In this document: positions 1-11,700 of the stretch, one piece after another
How positions within the stretch are numbered: the stretch's first letter is position 1
Layout: each line of letters begins with the position of its first letter
Assembly: GCA_038373885.1 (NCBI GenBank)
Contig: JAWZYV010016956.1
Span: 782,215 to 846,214 of the forward strand
DNA length: 64,000 nt
Reading direction: 5' to 3'
Origin: Cheiracanthium punctorium
Taxonomy: Eukaryota; Arthropoda; Arachnida; Araneae; Cheiracanthiidae
Program-made: the position numbers and the translations under genes
Notes under the pieces: generated by a model
The model's database searches: none
Told to the model about the DNA's origin: nothing
Seen by the model: the letters and a program-made list of their open reading frames with translations, nothing else

Positions 1-716
1 TGACGTCACACTGAGTAGGTAAAGCAAAGCGTTTCCATTGGGTTTCTCCTCTCTCCCGCGCCTCTCTACGGGGCGTTGCTCCGGAGCGCAGCCCACAAAG
101 AGGAGAAATCCTTTGTGTGCATTCACTGCCCGAGACAATTTTATAGAGCCGATCCAGTGAGAGCACAAGGGCTGAGACTGGCAGAAAAAATTTCTACCAG
201 GTTCTGCGAGACGGAAAAATCTGGACAAGAATATATCTCCGAGCTCAGGAGAATGTAAATATTGTATACAAAAAAAAAAAAAAAAATTATGTTACATAAA
301 TGTAGTGTCATATTAAAAAAATTTTTTTTTCATACCTACACCAGGGCTTGGAGAAGAAATATTTCTTGACGTTTGGTTCCTCTCCGAAATCGTCCAGTCC
401 AGACTACCGATGCAAGGATTTTTAAATTTTTACCACGGGTTCTGGAGAATGTAGTGCCCTCTCTCACACCGAATCGCAGTATTCCAGAGGGACGATAGAG
501 TCTCCCGGCGAGCGGTCCAGACTGTTTGTAAATGGAATTTTGCGAATTCTCACCAAGGACTAGCAGTCTGAACGCCTTCCGGGAAACTGTAGCGACAACT
601 CTTTTCACTTCAAGGAGCAATTTGTCCTGAAGAGCGTCAAGACTGTCAGAGTATGGAATGTATTCGCACCAAACACTGACAGTCTTAACCCGCTCCGGTG
701 TGACCAGTGTAGACGA
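1..716. other. Unassigned left flank
   Basis: No convincing gene. The stretch is less AT-rich than most of the window and opens with the palindrome TGACGTCA (positions 1-8), the CRE/ATF consensus, but there is no adjacent transcription unit to support a regulatory role. Short ORFs on both strands show no recognisable domain. It may be the remains of a dispersed repeat. Confidence 0.4.
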
Positions 717-724
717 AGGCCTGG

Positions 725-1724
725 CAGTGGCGGCCCGTGGTCAAAACTGTTAGTGCAGCCGGTAGCATATGAGCTCCCCCCCCCCTTTCCTCCGGACAGG
801 AATGGAAAATCTTTGTTTGGCGGATTAAGCCCTCACCGAGGAAAAAAAAAAGAAATTACATAAAAAATGTAAGACATCCTATTTTACTTCCATAAAATGG
901 ACATAAATTTCAACCAGCCGCTCTTATCCTCAAAATTGCATTAATCCGTGTCTGATTCGAAGTTTCCTTAGAATTTTCTTTTGTAACGATAACTTGAGAA
1001 GAAAAGAAAAAAAAAGAAAACTTACTTATTTATTATAAGTCAAATCAATCCTCCTTTCTTTTAAACTTGCGAATCGGTCAGTGGTGTCCTCATAAAAAGG
1101 CGTTGTTTTAATTCAGATATCAATAATTTTAAAAGCTCTTTAAAATTTTCCATGTTTAAAGAATTTTCTCGCTCGCATGTCCTCTAAATGCCAGTTCTTG
1201 CTTACTTAAAAACAATACTGCTTTGATGGGTAATTGTCTATTCATAAGCGTCTATTCAGGCTTACCTTCTTGATAAATTCAGCAATATAAAGTGGAGAGT
1301 TTTCCGAACATATATTCTCCTTACTCCCTCCCTCACTTCTCGAGCCAATCAGTTTGTCGAATTAACAAGTGCAGCCGTTGTTTGAAAATCTTTCGTCAGC
1401 TGAGTCTTAGCTGCGTACCCCCATTATAGCCTATTCCGGAGGGACTGCTTACGCAGTCGTTGTCATGGCCACGGTGCTGCCAATTTTCTTACGAGCGCTC
1501 TGGGCTGAACCAAAGATTTTCCCAATTGAATTGCGGGAAGATTAAAGTACTTTTTTTTTCTGAATGAGCGATCCGGCCACAATACGGTTTTTTTAATTTA
1601 CGGTAGGAATTCCATAATTCTAATCTGAATTTAGGAAAATTAGTAGAATAATTATTTTAAAGTATGTGCTGATAATTTCAAGTGCAGCCCGGCTGTACTT
1701 GCTGTATCCCACGAGCCGCCACTG
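725..1724. mobile_element. Non-autonomous hAT-like DNA transposon (1,000 bp)
   Basis: The left terminus CAGTGGCGGCCCGTGG matches the inverted right terminus CAGTGGCGGCTCGTGG, one mismatch in 16. The element is flanked on both sides by the identical 8-bp direct repeat AGGCCTGG (717-724 and 1725-1732), the target-site duplication length expected for hAT transposases. A CAG...CTG terminus also fits hAT. No transposase ORF is visible inside, so it would depend on an element elsewhere. The perfect duplication suggests fairly recent insertion. Confidence 0.85.
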
Positions 1725-1874
1725 AGGCCTGGTCGGAGATGTAGGCCGAAAGAAAGAATTAGAGCTGTGTTATATATATTTAAAAAAAATTCTGACCTTC
1801 TTTGAGATTTTATTTACGCACCAGAGGGCTTTTGCTCTCTCTCCCACACACGAAACCATCAAGATTTTATATAT

Positions 1875-2085
1875 TGGTTCCAAGTATGAAGTATGCTACA
1901 CCATGGCACAGTGGTTATGTCCCTGGATGATAGACGACCGAAGTGTGAAGGTCCAGGATTCGGGTCTCATCGCGCGTCCGTCGACCTAACTGAAACCACC
2001 GAGAAAAGTCTCGTAAGACTAAGAATTTATATGTCGGTTCAAAGTATGAAGTATGCCTCACCATGGCACCATGGTTATGCCACCT
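1875..2085 (+). repeat. Two-copy direct repeat, possibly tRNA-derived SINE
   Basis: A segment around 1880-1918 is repeated with a few changes at 2036-2074; both contain AAGTATGAAGTATGC followed by CACCATGGCAC. The first copy carries a box-A-like TGGCACAGTGG and, about 45 bases on, a weak box-B-like GGATTCGGGTC. That spacing is what a tRNA-derived SINE head would show, but the B box is poor and no tail is clear. Confidence 0.35.
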
Positions 2086-2760
2086 TAGAAAGACCCCACG
2101 GAGGTCATCCCACCCTTGAAAAGTGATACGACGCTTTGTACGAAGAAAAATAAAGTAGCGTAAAAAAAAAACAACGTACCACGGAAAAGACCACGTAAAA
2201 CGCAAGAATATACATTGAAAACTAAAAAAAACCCTACACAAGTCCTTAAAAAAACACATTTGAAACGTGATTCGACGCGCTAATGTCCACACAAAAATCC
2301 GGGAAGAAATTAATGGCACTCTGGTGCCAAAAAAATAAATGTTTTTTTTTTAATACATCCCCTACAGATCTTGGGCCAATTTTGTTTCCTTTGAGTTTCT
2401 TTTGACAGAAGGGCTCATGCTCGGACTCAGTGGAAATTTACCGAAATAATCTATTGTTGATTGATGTACGAGTGCTTTTTCAAGATTGGTAAAGGAGAAA
2501 TGCAAAGTATGGATACAAAACCAAACTTGTTGCAGGGAAATATTTTTAAATAAACTATACTTTATGGTTTTAACCTGAAAAAAAATTATTATAAATGAGG
2601 TATCAACAACCACCCAGTAGAAGATCTAGCGCCTCATTCCGCCCCCTCCCCCTGCAACAAAAAGTAATACAAACACATAAAATAGAACTAATAGCATTTA
2701 CTATATACATCATCATTCATTTACATAAAAAGAGTATTTTTTTTTTCAAGTTTGGTCACT

Positions 2761-2861
2761 CGGCGTCCCCCCCCCCCCAAAAAAAAAAAAAAAAAAAAAC
2801 GGGAGACGGTCGTTCTGTTCATATCAGAGCGATCGTCTCCCGTTATTTTTTTGGGACGCCG
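2761..2861. mobile_element. Hairpin MITE with C/A homopolymer arm
   Basis: Inverted arms begin CGGCGTCCC (2761-2769) and end GGGACGCCG (2853-2861), with a second paired block CGGGAGACG / CGTCTCCCG nearer the centre. The left arm holds a C tract followed by an A tract, the right arm a shorter T tract, so the homopolymers have expanded on one side only. No coding capacity. Insertion duplications were not identified. Confidence 0.6.
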
Positions 2862-2893
2862 ACCCTCGTGGTCAGGACACGTCCGTCGAAACT

Positions 2894-3301
2894 CTATGCC
2901 TCGTCGTGATCATACTGATCGTCCAGTAGATATGCCCAATGTAAATTCCTTACAGCAGCCAAAAGTGGATATCGCTCTTGGCCAGTCGGCAAGATTCCCG
3001 TCGAGCATATCTCACACCCCAAGCAATTTCCGGCTTCCCAGTCCCAGATGGAACATTCCCATTTTTCTACAATCCGGACTTGCCTCCGCCGTTTTTTGGC
3101 AATGTATCGTACTTTCCAATATTTGCGCTCTGCGAAATGCAAGTCCGGAGAGATTTAGCGTATCTTTGCCTCGCACACATCTTCTAAAATGAGCAATTGG
3201 TCCTCGGCAGTTTTCGAGAGAGCGGCTAGGTGTTCTTTGCACGAAGACATGTTGCTGAATGACTCCAGCTCGCAGTGCAACTCGCTTAAATACTCTGCCG
3301 C
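2894..3301 (-). pseudogene. Dysbindin-like coiled-coil ORF with one in-frame stop
   Basis: Read on the minus strand from a good acceptor (TCTCTTTCAG just above 3301), the frame runs 48 codons, meets one TAA (3155-3157), then stays open to a TAG at 2894-2896. The first part is a heptad-rich helix ending EDQLLILEDVCE, resembling the 'NLLHLEDLC' stretch of dysbindin (DTNBP1, a BLOC-1 subunit); after the stop comes a basic helix, ERKYWKVRYIAKKRRRQ, resembling the region that follows in dysbindin. Base composition is clearly richer in GC than its surroundings, as real exons are. It could be a decayed exon or retrocopy, or a live terminal exon ending at the TAA. The family match is from memory only. 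Confidence 0.35.
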
Positions 3302-4552
3302 CTGAAAGAGAATCCAACGTCAAGAGCTTGTTTGGCTATCTCCTCCTAAACCGTGGGGATTTGAGTTTCGACTAAGGTGTCCACGGATTTGGAAAATTCC
3401 GAGGAATTCGATAAACTTACTTAAATTTCGAAAATCGAATTATTTTAGAAGAAATTAATAAAAAACTGAAAAAAATTAAAACTGGCAGCTTAATGGTTGC
3501 CAGATTTAATCATTCATGCTTTGCAAGAAAGCAATTCTAAGTATGTAGAATCGCGTGAAAGTGACAAATATGAAGTAGAAATACACCAATTTTACGCCAA
3601 ATTAAAAAGTATATGAAAAACAAATAACTCTAAGTGTGTTACACAAAGTTGACGATTTTCAAATAAGTTCTCTTAGATAACAGGAGTTTAGAATTACCGA
3701 TTATTCGTTTTTCCAAAACAGAATAACTAAATTGCAACTGATTTAAAATGGCTATTTTGGCATCAGGTACGATCTAGCAAAAGGATATATCTCCAAGCAG
3801 GGTGAATCTAACCCGCGAGCTCCAAATGTTAGCACCCAGTACCTTGAAAATGAAAAATTATTAAAATGCAGATTATAGTAAAGCCGGGTAGGTTTAGCTC
3901 GGGTATTTTCTACTAGCAGAAATATTTGGCGGCGTTAACTATCCCATTATACAAATTTTAGTACAACTTGGATATGTACTAGAGCCGCGAGATGATATAT
4001 TTCGTGATGCTAACCACGCCAATCTGCAAAGGATTATGTATATGAATATATGGATAACGGTTTTCCTGGTAACCTCACATGAGCAGTAATTATCGTTTAT
4101 GACCACATGTAAATCGCCAACTAATGAAATGTCGTCGGTACTTACGTATTTTCCCGGCGGTCCGCCAAGACGAGCGATTTTTTGCCAAGATAAATGCCGG
4201 GCACATGAAATTAGTAATGGCTTTGAATACGATTGGCAACAGTTTGACAACTCATTTGACCAAAAAAAAAAAATAGTTTTGGCGGGAATGACCGCCGGGA
4301 TAATTTTTCATAACAAGTCGCCATTGGTAGCAAGATATTCTAGCTGTTCCGTAGTTTTTATGAAAGGAAACATATCAAGTACTGTCTTCTTAGAACTAAT
4401 TGCTAACTATATACGTATGTCGCCAAATTATGAAAAATCGCCATGCGTGGCAAACACTCAAGGTGCTCCGTAGGTTTTACATAATTAAAAATAGTGTGAA
4501 GTTTAAAATTTTGTGTGCCAAGGAACATGCAAGAACCAGGCGCGTATTCCGT
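3302..4552. other. Unassigned intergenic DNA
   Basis: AT-rich DNA without a convincing gene. Part of 4099-4470 repeatedly contains CGCCA/TGGCG words similar in style to the array near 8.1-8.3 kb, but no repeat unit could be fixed. Confidence 0.4.
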
Positions 4553-4650
4553 AAAACATTTTGGAGGGGGATCCAAACGGTAAAAATGGCAAACTTTTTC
4601 ACAAAAAGACCATATCATTACCATTTCAGGTACAAAAAACATTTTCAGGG
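4553..4650 (-). repeat. Dispersed repeat fragment (partner at 12.88-13.0 kb)
   Basis: The minus strand reads a GGTAATGATATGGTC-like block, then TTTTTGTGAAAAA and a stretch rich in GGATCCCCCTCC. The same order appears on the plus strand near 12880-12990. An uncharacterised dispersed repeat is the simplest reading. Confidence 0.5.
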
Positions 4651-5380
4651 AACAAGCAATGTGTAGCTCGGTAACATTCTATCTGATCCAATCTTTGGGT
4701 TTTGTCTATTAAAATTATGTTTTTTTTTTTTTTACTAATAAGCCTCAAAGAGCCGAATTCCTCATGCGAAAAGCGAGCGTAGTGAGTCTAGGGGCCTTGG
4801 CTCCTAGTTTATATAAGAAAAAACATAAATAAGCTTTTTGAATAACATTTTTTAAAAAATAGTAACATTTTAATGCGTAAAAATCAATTATATAGGATTA
4901 AGAGAGGCAAAAAAATCTTTTAAAAATCGTCTTTGATTTCCCACTTCAGTGTTTATGTTTTCTTCTTCTTTTTCTAAAAATATAATGGATAATTGAAACG
5001 TATTGGTGTTTTGGTTTTTCATTAATTGAAATGTTTATGGGAAAAAGGCGGTAGCCCAATCCTTCAAGAATTCGGAATTACATGCACGGTTTTGCAGTTA
5101 TAAAGAATGTGCTTCGTTTGGTACCAGAACGATTAAGTCCATTCATTGGTTCTTGTGTTACTCAAGCGATGAATCTGCCTGTCTCGTTAGCTTGTGTTGA
5201 ATCTCTAGACGTATTTTTACAGTCTCCCGTAAATGTGTATAATTGGTCTACTTCCTTTTTGCAGCAAACCCTTTAATTTGCTTTTAAGCAAAACCTCTAA
5301 GTTTCATAAATATTAATAACAGTAGTAGCTGAAAATAGTTTGTATGCTGTACACGAAATACAAATACAGATACTTGTTAT

Positions 5381-5386
5381 TTTATT
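5381..5386 (-). promoter_or_regulatory. Candidate polyadenylation signal of AACS-like copy A
   Basis: AATAAA on the minus strand, about 245 bases past the TGA stop at 5631-5633. It is a canonical hexamer at a plausible 3' UTR distance; whether it is used is not shown by the sequence. Confidence 0.4.
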
Positions 5387-5630
5387 GTCACACAATATTC
5401 ATCGATGATGTACATACACGCATACATAATCTTGATAAATATCTGATATGCTATAAAAACGTTATGTAAATGTCATACACGTATAAAACAAGAGCGATGC
5501 TAAAAATCCAGGAAATGAATTTGCATAACATAACTATTGTAAGTGTAGCTTTTTCATTAACTTAACGAAAAATTTTAATGCTGAATGATTGTCATGATTA
5601 CACTATTTCGATGACTGATTAGCTTCATTT

Positions 5631-5765
5631 TCAAAAGTCGCGTAACCCAGGGATGTCTTCGAAATTTTTCAAGCATTCGGGATTTATCACAGTCTCTGCA
5701 TTGTAAGGCATTTTGTTGATGATCTTTTTCACTACGATTTCCATCTTCTTGCCATTCATGTTGTG
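5631..5765 (-). CDS. AACS: AACS-like copy A, exon 18 (last; catalytic lysine)
   Basis: Acceptor TTTTTTCTAG, phase 0; 44 codons plus TGA. Encodes [19 protein letters not shown] then [19 protein letters not shown] carries the A10 lysine that contacts the acyl-adenylate in adenylate-forming enzymes; the C-terminus matches 'YRDIPELQGF' of vertebrate AACS. It differs from the copy B exon at 16 of 135 bases by eye, only three of which change the protein. Confidence 0.95.
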   Translation of the reverse strand, partial: HNMNGKKMEIVVKKIINKMPYNAETVINPECLKNFEDIPGLRDF

Positions 5766-8700
5766 CTAGAAAAAAGAAAGCAGCTATACTGATACGCATA
5801 CACAGTTTTTGTACATTCCATGGTATTTCTCCATGGAATATTTTCTATTATAAGATTTGAGATTTCTGCTGTTAAAAGAAAAATAATTATTCTTCAGGTA
5901 AATATAACATGATTGATCACGTACTTAAATGATTGCGAACTTTTGGAGGGACAGAAATTTTTTTTTGTCATATTTTGGGAAATGATTTTTATTAACATTA
6001 CTTAAAATGTTTTGATATTATATATATGTCCCAAAAATGACTGATGGATTTTAAAAATCAGTAAAAAAAAAAAGACGGAATGCGATAGATATGCATCGTT
6101 GGCGGCCTTATGCTCAGGAAATCAGAGAATTTTATCCCACCAAATTTCAAATTTAGTTAACATTTTCACCACAGGTGTCGCTGAAAACTAAGGAAAAATA
6201 AAAACCATGGCAAAGTGGCATGGCATGGCCTCCTTATTGCCAGACTTGACGACCTGCGACTTTTTTCTTGAGAGTTTAGGAGATTTGGTATACCGCCAAA
6301 CTCCACAAACAATTGCGGAGCTGAAGCAGCACATCTGTACTGCATGCGAGACAATTCCAAGTGACATGTTTGAACGGAAATTTGTCGGGAAACATGTCTG
6401 GAAATTTTTGCCTCAGACTGCGCCACGTTGTAGCAGCAAATGGGGATTACATTGAAAATGTCATTGTTTAGTTTTTTGCAACACTCCTTGCAAAATTTTC
6501 ATACCTTTTTTTTTTTCATAGATTTCAACGTCACCTGTGGGTGAAAATGTTAACTAAATTTGAAATTTTGTGGGATGAAATTCACTGATTTCGTAAGCAT
6601 AAGGCCGTAAAGATACATATCTATCGCATTCCGTCTTTTTTTTTAATTGATTTTCAAAATTTATCAGTCATTTTTGGGGCACACGGTATGATAAGTAATT
6701 TTGTTTCTTCTCTGTGGGGGATCTCCATGCAATTAGATACAGTATAGAATTATATGAGTAATTTTTCATCTCAGCCATAAAAAAAAAAGCTCATCAGAGA
6801 TTTATTTACTTTGTATAATGTTTATGCAAACGATTATTGGAAAGTTCTTCACAGTGAAAAGCATACGTAGAATTGAAATAAGATGGTGAAATTCTACCTA
6901 CAGTAAATAAACTTAAATACCTAGGATCTGTCCACACAGAATTTAGAATGATAACCACACGTATAACAAACAGAATGATGACGAGATGCAGAATTAAGAT
7001 TTAGGAAAGCTGATCCCGTGAAAGAGGAAAGAACAAAGAAAGAGAGGTTTCATAAGCATGCAATACCATCTGACATAACATTGTAAATTATGAGACTTTC
7101 AGTTTAAAAATTCTACACCTAACACATTAAAAAAAAGTAAAATGCACCAGCTAATATGCCCATTTCGCTGCGTTTAAAGGCGTAGACTCTGTCGCAATCC
7201 GTAGACGAAAATTTTTAGAAAATCCATAAAATTTTTATTGCTAAAGAAACCCCCCCCCTCAACAATAATGAGACCGGGGTTACTATGTCAGAAAGACGAA
7301 GTATCTGGTAAGATTAATCGATGATAGTATAGTTTCCTGAATATAAAAAGCATTTCGTTAGATTCTGTGGTGTTTTTAATTTCATTTTTCTAATACGCCA
7401 CTATGTAATACATTAATATTATTTTAGAAGTCAATCTTTGATTTACAGCAAAAAGTTATTATATCAAGGAAATTTTTGTTTATAAAAACAAACAAACATT
7501 ATTTCTAAACGTGTAAATAGTCAAAAACTCTAATTTGGCGGCAGGTAAAAATAGCGAAATTACATAAATTAAAAATCTAAAAATCTTCTTTTCCTAAAAA
7601 TCTTCTTTCTTCTTCTGTAATTAAAAAAAAAATTAAAGTACAGTTTTTAACCAATGTATCATATTAAAACCCAACTGCTCAAACAACATGCAACAAGTAA
7701 TTCTGGATATCTCTGTTGCCTAAAAATAAATAAACAAATAAAATAATAATAGTAATAAGAAGATAAAAGTACTCCCCTTTCCCTCCAAATATACATCATT
7801 TATATTATGAACGGAGTGGCTATTCGGCCACTTTCTACAGTGTATATTTAAATTTTTAAACCAATATCTGATACAATAAATAAAAACTTTGTATAAAAAG
7901 CACACGTAAAATGATACTGTAATGAATTTTTGGGAAAACCGCTGTTCTGGGATTTAAAATAGTTTAAAATTCGTATTCTGCGCTTCAAATAGTTAAAAAT
8001 TGCTTTTTGTTGCAGCAAAATCGGTGAATTTCAGTACCTTAATGTCTATGGACATCTTCATTATAATACAACTGTAGACAGTCATTGTTTGGTACATGCC
8101 CAAAATCTCGCCGTCTGTCCTCGACCTTGGCGAGTTTTGGCGAAATATCGCCAAATTTGGCGATAGTCAGTCATTTCATCCATGCCCAAAGTATCGCCAT
8201 TTGTCATCGTTCTTGGCGAGTTTTGGCGAAATATCGCCAAATTTGGCGATAATCTGTCATTGTTTGGTTTATGCTTAAAATCTCGCCAAATGTCGTCGAC
8301 ATTGACGAGTTTCGCCGAAATATCGCCAAATTTGGCGCCAAAAGTTATTTCCTATTTTGTATAACTCTAAAACTTTAACCCGTAGATTTTTTAACTTTGT
8401 ATTTAGAACTATTGTAATATCTAACTGTTTTCAATATCTTTTTTGACAGCAATCGACTGAGAATTTATTTACATGGTGAGCCAAATGACTTTGAATACAT
8501 TGAGGTGTATAGATGCATTCAATTCATTGAAGGTCTGTGCTCACTGACTACTTTGGCTATCCCCAAAATCTCGCTGACTATCTCAAGTTTGTCGGCTTTT
8601 GGTGAAATATCGCCAAATAAAGTGTCAGAAGGAAATCTTTCAAATTGAACTCAGCTTGGCGATATCGAAATATTTGGCTAGAAATTGCTAAACCTTACTA

Positions 8701-11700
8701 TTATTGATATTTTATCTCTTTCAAACAATTAAATTTAGAGGAAGTGCGTCGAAAATATTTTTGATCTAATGGACGTGCAAGGAAGTCATGTGTTGGACAC
8801 ATCAGATTTTTTTTTTCATAGATTTCAACGTCACCTGTGGGTGAAAATGTTAACTAAATTTGAAATTTTGTGGGATGAAATTCACTGATTTCGTAAGCAT
8901 AAGGCCGTAAAGATACATATCTATCGCATTCCGTCTTTTTTTTTAATTGATTTTCAAAATTTATCAGTCATTTTTGGGGCACACGGTATGATAAGTAATT
9001 TTGTTTCTTCTCTGTGGGGGATCTCCATGTAATTAGATACAGTATAGAATTATATGAGTAATTTTTCATCTCAGCCATAAAAAAAAAGCTCATCAGAGAT
9101 TTATTTACTTTGTATAATGTTTATGCAAACGATTATTGGAAAGTTCTTCACAGTGAAAAGCATACGTAGAATTGAAATAAGATGGTGAAATTCTACCTAC
9201 AGTAAATAAACTTAAATACCTAGGATCTGTCCACACAGAATTTAGAATGATAACCACACGTATAACAAACAGAATGATGACGAGATGCAGAATTAAGATT
9301 TAGGAAAGCTGATCCCGTGAAAGAGGAAAGAACAAAGAAAGAGAGGTTTCATAAGCATGCAATACCATCTGACATAACATTGTAAATTATGAGACTTTCA
9401 GTTTAAAAATTCTACACCTAACACATTAAAAAAAGTAAAATGCACCAGCTAATATGCCCATTTCGCTGCGTTTAAAGGCGTAGACTCTGTCGCAATCCGT
9501 AGACGAAAATTTTTAGAAAATCCATAAAATTTTTATTGCTAAAGAAACCCCCCCCTCAACAATAATGAGACCGGGGTTACTATGTCAGAAAGACGATGTA
9601 TCTGGTAAGATTAATCGATGATAGTATAGTTTCCTGAATATAAAAAGCATTTCGTTAGATTCTGTGGTGTTTTTAATTTCATTTTTCTAATACGCCACTA
9701 TGTAATACATTAATATTATTTTAGAAGTCAATCTTTGATTTACAGCAAAAAGTTATTATATCAAGGAAATTTTTGTTTATAAAAACAAACAAACATTATT
9801 TCTAAACGTGTAAATAGTCAAAAACTCTAATTTGGCGGCAGGTAAAAATAGCGAAATTACATAAATTAAAAATCTAAAAATCTTCTTTTCCTAAAAATCT
9901 TCTTTCTTCTTCTGTAATTAAAAAAAAAAATTAAAGTACAGTTTTTAACCAATGTATCATATTAAAACCCAACTGCTCAAACAACATGCAACAAGTAATT
10001 CTGGATATCTCTGTTGCCTAAAAATAAATAAACAAATAAAATAATAATAGTAATAAGAAGATAAAAGTACTCCCCCTTTCCCTCCAAATATACATCATTT
10101 ATATTATGAACGGAGTGGCTATTCGGCCACTTTCTACAGTGTATATTTAAATTTTTAAACCAATATCTGATACAATAAATAAAAACTTTGTATAAAAAGC
10201 ACACGTAAAATGATACTGTAATGAATTTTTGGGGAAAACCGCTGTTCTGGGATTTAAAATAGTTTAAAATTCGTATTCTGCGCTTCAAATAGTTAAAAAT
10301 TGCTTTTTGTTGCAGCAAAATCGGTGAACTAGAACCGGAGGTTTCGGTTTCCCCTTTCATAAATTCTTTATTGCTGTGTCTTAAGGGATTGTGTACGATA
10401 TCCCTTGTATATTTCCACTGAATTTTGCCTGTGGAAGTATTTTATTTTGTGTGAGAATTACAGCATTTGTGAAAGCTTCGGTACTGAGTGGACTGTTATA
10501 AACAAGCTACTGGCCATTGGTGCCTGTGAATTTTGTACAGCTGATTGTTCTACGAAGTTCTAGAAGCAATAAATTTTGTGTTCCATCCTGACAAGTGGAC
10601 TCTTTTCCTAGAACTTTCTACGCCAACTGGACTTTAGAACGACGAACCCAGGAACTAGCAGAGTATTCTGCAACAATACTTCATCTTGCTCTAAGTATCG
10701 CTCTATGTGTGTTTTTAATACAAAGTTTTTATTTATTTTATCGTTTAACACCAGTATTTTGAGTGTTTTTTCCGCAATATTTGACACATTTAAATTTGTA
10801 CGTATATTTAGCTGTAAAAGAAAGCATATTTCGTCCGAAGCATCAATTTTAAAAATTTGCATTAAATTTTTTAACGTTTATAATCCGCTTACATTTTTGC
10901 CTTTATCTTGCTAGAAATGTTTCATCGTTGCATGGTTTATGATAAAAAGATATCGTATATTTCAGAATCATACTTTTATGTTTTTGCATTTTACACAAAG
11001 CATTTTAAATAGAAAAACGGAACAGCGGTCTGAATAGAGTGTGGGCTGACGGTACTGTGAGTCAATTATGAAATAGTGAGTAGCAACTAGCATCGGCCAA
11101 TTATGAAATGGTGAGTAATATTTTTAACTGTCCATACAAATAAGAGAAATCATGAATTTTGTTTTCCTTCTAAAACGTTTAAAATAGTTTTTAGTTTCAT
11201 TCTGACAATCGATTTTAGAAATATTAGCTAATAAAAGTTGAACTCGGTTAAAACGTCATTGAAGGGACCATGATATTTATGACGCTATAACCGACAGTCG
11301 TTATAAGCGTTTTTATATGGGTGAGTGACTAAACGATACAGTATATTTTGACGTTATAAGAGGATGTCTCTATAACCCAGTTCAACTGTACTAGATTTTT
11401 ATTTATTATAAAAAACTTATTTTAGTAGTATAGTATTTCAGTAGAGGAGTTATTAAAACTTAAAACCTTCTTAAAATATGATTGCGACAGTTTTATGGAC
11501 GTACTTTAATTTTTTATTTAGGATATTTTTGTAAATTAAATTTTAGAGATATTCAGATGATTAAAAGAAAAAAATATGTTTAAACTTTTTTTTTTACTGG
11601 GAGCACATTTTGGATATGGTAAGAAACTGCTATAAAACCTATCTACTATAAAGCGTACTCTTTACTAAACGGGGATTTTTAAAATTCCTGGTTCTATTGC

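Noticed and set aside
1..8. TGACGTCA as a functional CRE
   Set aside because: An eight-base match at the window edge with no adjacent gene; occurs by chance.
336..620. 94-codon minus-strand frame
   Set aside because: No domain, no initiation or splice context, and lies in sequence that looks repeat-derived.
8096..8364. Two overlapping 60-codon frames, and the idea of a CRISPR-like array
   Set aside because: They follow from an 86-bp eukaryotic tandem repeat; there are no short repeats with unique spacers.
6512..10328. 1.5-kb repeats as the LTRs of a retrotransposon
   Set aside because: No TG...CA ends, primer-binding site or coding interior, and the 782-bp spacer is a minisatellite.
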